Assembly (NCBI GenBank): GCA_002779045.1
Contig: PEXO01000299.1
Span: 1 to 6,082 of the forward strand
Direction of reading: 5' to 3'
DNA from: Elusimicrobia bacterium CG08_land_8_20_14_0_20_59_10
GTDB lineage: Bacteria > Elusimicrobiota > Elusimicrobia > Elusimicrobiales > UBA9959
Length of the DNA: 6,082 nucleotides
Position 1 is the first letter of the stretch, and each line of letters starts with the position of its first letter. The notes under the pieces were generated by a model that was not told the origin of the DNA, did not search any database, and saw only the letters and a program-made list of their open reading frames with translations. The translations under genes were made by a program, and so were the position numbers. Positions 1 to 4,095 of this stretch are shown here, one piece after another.

Positions 1-66
1 TTTCATTATGTGTTAACAGGTCAGTCCTCGGGCGAGGGCGGGTCCGCTGTGAGCGTCTGCAGGGAC

Positions 67-98
67 AAAAAAAGCCCCCCGCCGTAAAGCAGGGGGCT
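67..98 (-). terminator. Rho-independent terminator of the repeat-protein gene
   Basis: Read on the minus strand, a perfect 7-bp stem AGCCCCC/GGGGGCT (plus-strand positions 92-98 and 73-79) encloses a 12-nt loop and is followed at once by a run of seven T (67-73, sharing the last stem base). It begins 17 bp after the stop codon of the gene at 115-1071. Stem strength and T tract make this a textbook intrinsic terminator. Confidence 0.9.
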
Positions 99-114
99 CT
101 CGCGTCCGGCCGTT

Positions 115-1071
115 CTAATTGCCGCCGATGAACAAAAAAACATACTGCAGGAAGTCGTACAGGTCGCAGTTAACGAGGTTTATGTCCACGGGGCTATGGC
201 CCATGCCGCCGCCAATGTGGCCGTTCACCTTGTTGTAGGTGAGCTCCACCGGGGCGCGGCCGGCATAGCCTTTAACGCTCACTATCGTGACGTCGGCCAG
301 GCCTTCGCCCATACTGAATTCCAGCTTCAGCGGGGCGTGGTTGGCGTAACCCTCCAGCAGGCCTTTCTTCCAGTTCACGGTATAGTTCACCGGGCTGCGG
401 TTGGCGCCGCCCTCCACCGTTACTTCCTCCGGGCTCCAGGCGAATTTCAGGTCCACCGGGCTCAGGTTGGCGCCGCCGGTTATTTTCCCGGCTTCGTGGT
501 CTATCTTCAGGTCAGTCGGGGAATGGTTCATGCCGCCGGTTATGGTCCAGTCCAGCTTGTTGAACTTTATGTCCACGGGGCTATGGTTCATGCCGCCCTT
601 TATCGTGGCCATTTTAACTGCGAAGGAAGACTTCAGGCCGAAGCCGAAAAGCTGGTCGTAAACCTTGCGGCTGACCTTCACCGCGGTAACGTAATAATAC
701 CGGGCCAGGCCGACCGCGCGGTCTGCCGCGTCCTGCCCGGTCACGTCCACCATCACCATGTAGCCGCCCAGGTTGTCCTGCAGCGCCGCGGCCTTAAAGC
801 CGTTCCCGTTGAGTTCCTTTACGACCTTGTCTATGTTCTCACCGTGCCGTATCATGCCGACCAGGTTCTTCTCCATATCGGGCTGGGCTTCGTTGACCTT
901 GATCTTCTTGAGTGTGGACCACTGGTTGTTCTTGGGGGCTGGGGGAACCGGCAGCTCCATCCCGGAAAGTGAAAAGCCCGCTTTTTCCAGCACCAGGCTG
1001 TCGCCGGCGACTGCCGGGCTTATGGCCGAAACCGAAAACATGGCTGCCGCTATGAACGATATCTTATTCAT
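115..1071 (-). CDS. Exported protein with seven GGxNHSPVDL repeats, function unknown
   Basis: A 318-residue protein that I cannot assign to a named family. The N-terminus is a Sec signal peptide (positive MNK, hydrophobic residues 5-21, probable cleavage after AVA at 20-22), so the product is exported. Residues about 68-135 alternate strand-like and helix-like stretches (LVGMIR, NIDKVVKELN, YMVMVDV, AADRAVGLARYY, VTAVKVS), which suggests a small alpha/beta domain. Residues 159 to about 300 are seven tandem units beginning G-[GY]-[AM]-[NG]-x-[SA]-P. The C-terminus is hydrophobic (YDFLQYVFLFIGGN), with the only cysteine at 302. The ATG at 1069-1071 is preceded by GGAGGT with an 8-nt spacer, and an intrinsic terminator follows the stop, so it is probably monocistronic. 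It is divergent from the small peptide gene at 1413. The repeats look like beta-strand/turn units, perhaps a surface or binding protein; that role is inference. Confidence 0.88.
   Translation of the reverse strand: MNKISFIAAAMFSVSAISPAVAGDSLVLEKAGFSLSGMELPVPPAPKNNQWSTLKKIKVNEAQPDMEKNLVGMIRHGENIDKVVKELNGNGFKAAALQDNLGGYMVMVDVTGQDAADRAVGLARYYYVTAVKVSRKVYDQLFGFGLKSSFAVKMATIKGGMNHSPVDIKFNKLDWTITGGMNHSPTDLKIDHEAGKITGGANLSPVDLKFAWSPEEVTVEGGANRSPVNYTVNWKKGLLEGYANHAPLKLEFSMGEGLADVTIVSVKGYAGRAPVELTYNKVNGHIGGGMGHSPVDINLVNCDLYDFLQYVFLFIGGN
172..597 (-). repeat. Seven in-frame repeats of about 60 bp inside the exported-protein gene
   Basis: The units start at protein residues 159, 179, 199, 221, 241, 268 and 288. 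Unit lengths are 20, 20, 22, 20, 27 and 20 residues; the seventh is cut short by the C-terminal tail. Best conserved are Gly-Gly, Asn-His/Arg, Ser/Ala-Pro, then Val-Asp and alternating hydrophobic residues. Units 5 and 6 are the most diverged (GY replaces GG, AP replaces SP). Units 1 and 7, the outermost, are almost identical at DNA level. Confidence 0.9.
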
Positions 1072-1079
1072 CCAGTATT

Positions 1080-1085
1080 ACCTCC
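1080..1085 (-). promoter_or_regulatory. Ribosome binding site of the repeat-protein gene
   Basis: The minus-strand GGAGGT lies 8 nt before the ATG at 1069-1071. It fixes the start codon and agrees with the signal peptide beginning there. Confidence 0.85.
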
Positions 1086-1101
1086 ATTGCCGCGTGACTA
1101 T

Positions 1102-1107
1102 ATTCTA
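1102..1107 (-). promoter_or_regulatory. Possible -10 box for the repeat-protein gene
   Basis: The minus-strand TAGAAT matches the sigma-70 -10 consensus at 5 of 6 positions and lies about 30 bp before the start codon. No good -35 box is found at 16-18 bp, so an activator may be needed, or the true promoter may be elsewhere in the divergent intergenic region. Confidence 0.3.
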
Positions 1108-1166
1108 CAAACAACCGGGAAAAGCCGCATCAGGCTAAGGTCCCGGCCGGCGCTCGCCAATAGCCT

Positions 1167-1191
1167 GTCCCGGGGCTGGGCCTTTCGGGAC
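1167..1191. repeat. Inverted repeat GTCCCG/CGGGAC
   Basis: A perfect 6-bp stem (1167-1172 with 1186-1191) can be extended by an inner GGC/GCC pair (1174-1176 with 1180-1182). No T tract follows on either strand, so it is not a classic terminator. It could be an operator or an RNA structure; function unknown. Confidence 0.4.
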
Positions 1192-1229
1192 TTGACAACT
1201 CAATTATGAAAAGCCGGCGGCCTTATTCC

Positions 1230-1261
1230 CGGCCAATTCATGCGAAGGTGCCGTATAAGGC
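1230..1261. repeat. Direct repeat copy A (32 nt)
   Basis: It matches 1277-1308 at 27 of 32 positions, with a shared core TGCGAAGG-y-GCCG. Its 3' end (ATAAGGC, 1255-1261) is also complementary to GCCTTAT at 1220-1226 just upstream, giving a 7-bp long-loop hairpin. Confidence 0.7.
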
Positions 1262-1276
1262 ACTGTGTGCATCAGA

Positions 1277-1308
1277 CGGCTAATTCGTGCGAAGGCGCCG
1301 CATTAGGC
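1277..1308. repeat. Direct repeat copy B (32 nt)
   Basis: Second copy of the repeat at 1230-1261, offset by 47 bp (about 4.5 helical turns). The five differences are scattered, so this is diverged duplication or a conserved binding motif, not a sequencing stutter. Its 3' end forms the left arm of the hairpin at 1301-1323. Confidence 0.7.
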
Positions 1309-1323
1309 CCTATGGCCGTAATG
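1301..1323. repeat. Hairpin adjoining repeat copy B
   Basis: CATTAGGCC (1301-1309) pairs with GGCC-g-TAATG (1314-1323), giving nine base pairs with one bulged G (1318) and a CTAT loop. No T tract follows. It lies just upstream of the inverted repeat and promoter of the peptide gene. Confidence 0.5.
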
Positions 1324-1329
1324 ACGCTT

Positions 1330-1346
1330 ACAGGTGATTTACCTGT
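1330..1346. promoter_or_regulatory. Putative operator: perfect inverted repeat ACAGGT-N5-ACCTGT
   Basis: Perfect 6-bp arms separated by GATTT end 4 bp before the -35 box of the peptide gene. Dyad symmetry of this size directly upstream of a -35 box is typical of a site for a dimeric regulator, most simply an activator. The regulator is not in the window. Confidence 0.5.
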
Positions 1347-1350
1347 GACC

Positions 1351-1378
1351 TTGACTTTGGCGTAAGCTGATGTATACT
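1351..1378 (+). promoter_or_regulatory. Sigma-70-type promoter of the small peptide gene
   Basis: TTGACT (-35, 1351-1356) and TATACT (-10, 1373-1378) each match the consensus at 5 of 6 positions and are separated by 16 bp. Transcription would start near 1385 and give a leader of roughly 28 nt before the ATG at 1413. Confidence 0.75.
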
Positions 1379-1412
1379 ATTGGGTGTCTAAGCGATCGGC
1401 GGAGGTGTTTTT

Positions 1413-1547
1413 ATGAAGTCAAAAATCATCAAATTATTTGTTCTTGTTTTCGCTGTCTCAGCGGTAGCTTTCATGTCGATATCCGTGCGCGCGGCCGACG
1501 ACGGCAAGAAAACCGCGCCGTCAGGCCTCGGCGGCTGCTGCAGCTAG
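1413..1547 (+). CDS. Small secreted peptide (44 aa) with C-terminal Gly-Gly-Cys-Cys-Ser
   Basis: A short gene with a complete expression context: a promoter at 1351-1378, GGAGGT at 1401-1406, a 6-nt spacer, ATG at 1413 and a TAG stop at 1545. Residues 1-27 form a clear Sec signal peptide: basic start MKSKIIK, hydrophobic core LFVLVFAVSAVAF, and VRA before the likely cleavage point. The mature peptide would be about 17 residues, starting ADDGKK, passing through a Thr-Ala-Pro-Ser-Gly stretch and ending GGCCS. There is no lipobox; the only cysteines are the adjacent pair at 42-43, one residue before the end. I do not recognise a family. A vicinal Cys pair after flexible glycines could bind a soft metal, form a disulfide or be a modification site, all inferred. 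It is divergent from the repeat-protein gene and convergent with the gene at 1617-2468. Confidence 0.72.
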   Translation: MKSKIIKLFVLVFAVSAVAFMSISVRAADDGKKTAPSGLGGCCS

Positions 1548-1595
1548 CGCGAGACGTCCACCCGTAGTGCCTTGCCACCTTTTTCCGGGGGCATC

Positions 1596-1612
1596 GGCGT
1601 TCTTTTTACGCC
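1596..1612. terminator. Weak hairpin between convergent genes
   Basis: GGCGT (1596-1600) and ACGCC (1608-1612) form a 5-bp stem with a 7-nt loop in the 69-bp gap between the peptide gene and the convergent gene at 1617-2468. A T-rich stretch (TTACCTATCTTTT) follows on the plus strand only. It may end the peptide transcript, but the stem is short. Confidence 0.25.
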
Positions 1613-1616
1613 TTAC

Positions 1617-2468
1617 CTATCTTTTCCCCGACGAAGTCGTGCCTCCCGCGGTCAACTGGGCCCCAAAATCCTGCAGCGGCGTAATGTCGAGCCCCGCTGT
1701 AGCGATCTGGGGTATTACCGAATCGAGGTTCTCCACGGCGTGGCCGGACATCTCCTGCACATAGGACACCGCCTGTCTGTCCGTGGTCAGGAACCGTATG
1801 ACCTCGCTGTAGATAGGGGCCGGCGGAGGGTTCTTCAGCACCGCCAGCGCCATCTCTATGCCGGCCATCATCACGTCCGGGTCGGACATGCAGTTGATCA
1901 TTTTCTGACGCACTTCGGGCAAAGCCATAACCCCCCGTGCCCATTTATACGCGTCCCGGTCGTTTTCGTATTGCTGCTTCAGCGCCATATACCTGCTCAT
2001 ATTGGCGAAATCCGCGTCTACTTTTTTTACCCCCGGATATTTCTCTCTCAACTGCAGGCCCAGGTCCCTCAAATTCGCCTGATACTGCTTGAGCGCTGTA
2101 TCATGCTCTCGCAGGAACTCTCCCTCCTGGGTTTTCTGCGGGCTCTTAGCCCGCTGAGTCCGGGGCAGGGAGGTGTCCGCCTTTCCGGACTTAGCCGTTC
2201 CGTAGCCGGCGGCGCTCTCCCGGGAGGAATCGTCTGACAACGCATAATGCAGCGAAGCGCTATTGGAAGGCTGGACGGGGACATACCCCGTTCTTTTTCC
2301 CCTCATGACGGCAGGGGCCATATAAACGGTCGGCTTCCCGGGCAGGAACGCCTGCCCCCCGAACTTGCCGATAATGTCCACTTTCGCCAGCAGAACGGCG
2401 AGAGCGATATACAAAGGGGTGAGGTAAAACCATACATTCCTGCCCGGCTTATCCTTTTTTTGTTCCAT
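1617..2468 (-). CDS. Single-pass membrane-anchored protein of unknown function
   Basis: A 283-residue protein without a recognised family. The ATG at 2466-2468 is chosen because it leaves a short basic N-terminus (MEQKKDKPGR) directly before one hydrophobic segment at about 12-30, which reads as an N-terminal anchor. The open frame runs upstream to a TTG at 2516 that would place a hydrophilic stretch in front. The ribosome binding site is poor: AGGGGA 12 nt upstream. After the anchor come a Gly/Pro-containing segment (35-70), a Ser/Lys-rich linker (77-115) and a largely helical part (about 116-212) with heptad-like stretches (FLREHDTALKQYQANLRDLGLQL), then an Ala/Thr/Ser tail. The only cysteine is in INCMSDPD (191-198). 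It lies 74 bp downstream of the lipoprotein-modification operon on the same strand and may be an attached or separate unit. A periplasmic helical domain is likely; the role is unknown. Confidence 0.8.
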   Translation of the reverse strand: MEQKKDKPGRNVWFYLTPLYIALAVLLAKVDIIGKFGGQAFLPGKPTVYMAPAVMRGKRTGYVPVQPSNSASLHYALSDDSSRESAAGYGTAKSGKADTSLPRTQRAKSPQKTQEGEFLREHDTALKQYQANLRDLGLQLREKYPGVKKVDADFANMSRYMALKQQYENDRDAYKWARGVMALPEVRQKMINCMSDPDVMMAGIEMALAVLKNPPPAPIYSEVIRFLTTDRQAVSYVQEMSGHAVENLDSVIPQIATAGLDITPLQDFGAQLTAGGTTSSGKR

Positions 2469-2514
2469 AGTTATCGCAGTTCCCCTGATCAATATTACAA
2501 TATCTGCGCGCCTC

Positions 2515-2537
2515 AAAATACCCCGGCATTGGAGTAT
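2515..2537 (-). terminator. Possible terminator after the four-gene operon
   Basis: On the minus strand, ATACTCC (2531-2537) can pair with GGGGTAT (2518-2524) through seven pairs including one G-T, with a 6-nt loop, followed by TTT. The stem is adequate but the T run is short, so it may attenuate rather than stop transcription into the gene at 1617-2468. It begins 5 bp beyond the stop codon at 2543-2545. Confidence 0.35.
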
Positions 2538-2542
2538 TCCTG

Positions 2543-3352
2543 TCAGGCGCCGGGGGCTTTAAGACGCAGCTTTATAAACTCAGCCGTCTTTATTGAGGCG
2601 AGCACCACCGCAGAATCGAACAGCGCTCCGAAAGAGATGCCGTAAGCCAGCCCGTAAGGCTCTCCCTGTATATGATAAGTCCAGCAGTGGTTGGTCGTCC
2701 CCCAAAGATCGGCGAAAAATACGCAGGCGGTGCCGGTAAAAAGCACAGCCGCGTCCCTGTCCCGCCTGCTCCCGGCGTAGAAAAAGGAGAGCGCCAGAGG
2801 CAGAGACACGATAAGCCCGGCCGGGGAGAGGAGGCTTTTTCCGGAAAAAGCGATAAAAACGCAGACGAAAGCGGCCAGCCAGCCCCGGTAAAGCCAGGTG
2901 CGGACGGCAGCGGTCAAGCGCCGCTCCATTTCGGCCAGGGTACTCCGCGAAAGGCGGTCCACCACCAGGGCGCCGATGAACCACGCCGGCACTATCCATA
3001 AGGGCGGGGTTTCCCCGGTGTAATAAGTCCAGAGCCCGGCGCGGGTGCCCCACGCCTCGGCCAGGTACCCGAACAGGGAGGCGGCCAGGACCACGGGGAT
3101 ATCCCTGGCGGGATCCGCGCCGAACGGGACGGTGCGCGCCACCAGCCACAGTATGCCGGCGAACAATAGTATCTCAGCGGTTACTTTCAACGCCGGCATT
3201 CCCCCCGCTGCAAGGCTTCCCGCCGTGGCCCTGAAGGCCCCGGCGATCAGGTCCGGCCTAAACAGCGCAATAACCACAAAGACAGCGCAGACAGCGCTGA
3301 AATAATAAATTTCCTTCCGCCGCCCGCTTAGCGGCTTTTCAGGCGGTACCAT
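2543..3352 (-). CDS. Polytopic membrane protein with an internally duplicated WGT...WTY...GE motif
   Basis: A 269-residue integral membrane protein with about seven hydrophobic segments (near 15-31, 56-72, 85-97, 117-132, 155-170, 178-192, 203-216, perhaps 236-252). Two similar blocks, EAWGT-RAGLWTYYTGE (99-114) and DLWGT-TNHCWTYHIQGE (215-231), lie 116 residues apart, each next to a membrane segment. This points to an ancient duplication with paired polar/aromatic sites at the membrane face. I do not recognise the family; carotenoid-biosynthesis-type membrane enzymes are a loose comparison only. The ATG at 3350-3352 has GGGAG 6 nt upstream and lies 25 bp inside the end of the lgt-like gene, so translation is probably coupled. 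It is last in the operon, which suggests a role in processing lipid or lipid-linked substrates; that is inference. Confidence 0.85.
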   Translation of the reverse strand: MVPPEKPLSGRRKEIYYFSAVCAVFVVIALFRPDLIAGAFRATAGSLAAGGMPALKVTAEILLFAGILWLVARTVPFGADPARDIPVVLAASLFGYLAEAWGTRAGLWTYYTGETPPLWIVPAWFIGALVVDRLSRSTLAEMERRLTAAVRTWLYRGWLAAFVCVFIAFSGKSLLSPAGLIVSLPLALSFFYAGSRRDRDAAVLFTGTACVFFADLWGTTNHCWTYHIQGEPYGLAYGISFGALFDSAVVLASIKTAEFIKLRLKAPGA

Positions 3353-4095
3353 AAAAGACTCCCTGCCGCGCTTAGCGCGAAAAGCAGCTGCGCTGTCGAA
3401 AATCCCCAGGCGGTAAACCTATCCGGGTCCCCGGCGCGCGTAAAATCCGCGAAGAATCGCAGCACGGCGTAAGCCGCCGTTGAAAAAGCAAAGACCCCGC
3501 CGGGCCGCGCCAGCCGGGAGCGCAGGATCTTTCGCCCCGCGAAAAAAATGGCGAGGCTGCCCGCGGCTTCATACAACTGGGTAGGATGCAGGGAACGGCC
3601 GAGCAGTCCGGTCCGCACCGCGCACGCGGGATCGGTGAAGACTATCCCCCAGGGCAGCGCCGTAGGCAGGCCGTGGCAGCAGCCGTTCATCAGGCAGCCG
3701 AGGCGCATTATAGGCAGCCCTAAAAAGGCGGCCAAAGCTACGGCGTCCGCCACGCGCGCCGCGTCTAGCCGCCTGAAGCGGCAGTAGGCAGCGGCGAAAA
3801 GAATTGCGGACCAGTAGGCGCCGAAGAAAGATCCCCCGGCGAGCCTGTTGATCGTGCTCATGTACCTCAGATTTTCCAGCGGACCCTTGCCATAGGCCAG
3901 GAAATAGAATGCCACAGCACCGGCCATTACTCCCGGCACGACCAGCGCCATCAGCTCCCAAAAGTTATCCTCGGAAAGGCCGGTGTGCCGGTTGAGACTT
4001 TTAAAATAAAGCAGGGCCGCCAGCCCGCTCAACCCCGCCATGAACGGAGCGGAATGGAGCTCAAAGCCGGCGGCAGAGAACAAGGTGTGCATCAT
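3328..4095 (-). CDS. lgt: Divergent prolipoprotein diacylglyceryl transferase (Lgt-like)
   Basis: Lgt moves a diacylglyceryl group from phosphatidylglycerol to the lipobox cysteine of prolipoproteins in the inner membrane. This 255-residue protein (a usual Lgt length is about 260-290) has the family order: LF...GFEL near the start, GGSFFGAYWS (87-96), GLPIMRLGCLMNGCCHG (126-142), PWGIVF (148-153), HPTQLYE (170-176) and RFFADFTR (213-220), within about seven membrane segments. Compared by eye with E. coli Lgt, the His of the usual SFHGG block is Phe, and the GRIGN-type block reads RLGCLMNGCC, so Cys stands where Asn is usual; the Arg (131) is kept. It may be a true Lgt of a divergent subfamily or a paralogue with another substrate. 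The ATG at 4093-4095 is preferred: it overlaps the lnt stop as ATGA and has GGGGG 8 nt upstream. The in-frame ATG at 4111-4113 has no Shine-Dalgarno. Confidence 0.85.
   Translation of the reverse strand: MMHTLFSAAGFELHSAPFMAGLSGLAALLYFKSLNRHTGLSEDNFWELMALVVPGVMAGAVAFYFLAYGKGPLENLRYMSTINRLAGGSFFGAYWSAILFAAAYCRFRRLDAARVADAVALAAFLGLPIMRLGCLMNGCCHGLPTALPWGIVFTDPACAVRTGLLGRSLHPTQLYEAAGSLAIFFAGRKILRSRLARPGGVFAFSTAAYAVLRFFADFTRAGDPDRFTAWGFSTAQLLFALSAAGSLLWYRLKSR

Larger units (their letters stand above)
1086..1412. other. Divergent intergenic region with repeats and hairpins
   Basis: About 330 bp without a convincing gene lie between two divergently transcribed genes for exported products. The region holds a probable promoter on each strand, two 32-nt direct repeats, a hairpin around 1167-1191, a hairpin at 1301-1323 and a 6+6 inverted repeat at 1330-1346. 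A partial third copy of the repeat's 3' part occurs at 1124-1135 (11/12 identical to 1297-1308). The structure looks regulatory, or like a dispersed intergenic element, rather than coding. Confidence 0.6.

Noticed and set aside
26..37. Short palindrome CCTCG-GG-CGAGG near the left edge
   Set aside because: The loop is only two bases and there is no T tract or gene context; no function can be supported. Positions 1-66 show nothing else.
196..972. A 258-codon open frame on the plus strand opposite the repeat protein
   Set aside because: It has no Shine-Dalgarno or signal peptide, and its composition mirrors the repeats on the other strand. The minus-strand gene has the signal peptide, ribosome binding site and terminator, so this is an antisense shadow.
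1206..1283. A 25-codon basic open frame (ATG at 1206) in the intergenic region, downstream of a TTGACA at 1192
   Set aside because: It has no ribosome binding site and no -10 box at proper distance from the TTGACA, and it overlaps the direct repeat. Probably chance.
1230..1308. Two repeats considered as a minimal CRISPR array
   Set aside because: Only two copies with 5 mismatches and a 15-nt gap between them; spacers are too short and no cas genes are present.
1351..1378. MerR-type metal-responsive promoter for the Cys-Cys peptide
   Set aside because: MerR-family sites have a dyad between the boxes and a long 19-20 bp spacer. Here the spacer is 16 bp without a dyad, and the dyad lies upstream of -35.
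1072..1412. The structured intergenic region considered as a riboswitch or a terminator for either gene
   Set aside because: The main hairpins lie upstream of both likely transcription starts, and none is followed by a T tract or placed in a 5' leader.
1370..1567. A 65-codon plus-strand open frame overlapping the small peptide gene in another frame
   Set aside because: Its ATG precedes the expected transcription start at about 1385 and has no ribosome binding site. The 44-codon frame has the proper site and a signal peptide.
1572..2237. A 221-codon plus-strand open frame opposite the gene at 1617-2468
   Set aside because: It starts without a Shine-Dalgarno, lacks a recognisable domain and is rich in His/Arg/Val as expected for an antisense frame. 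The minus-strand gene has a clear membrane anchor and ordinary composition.
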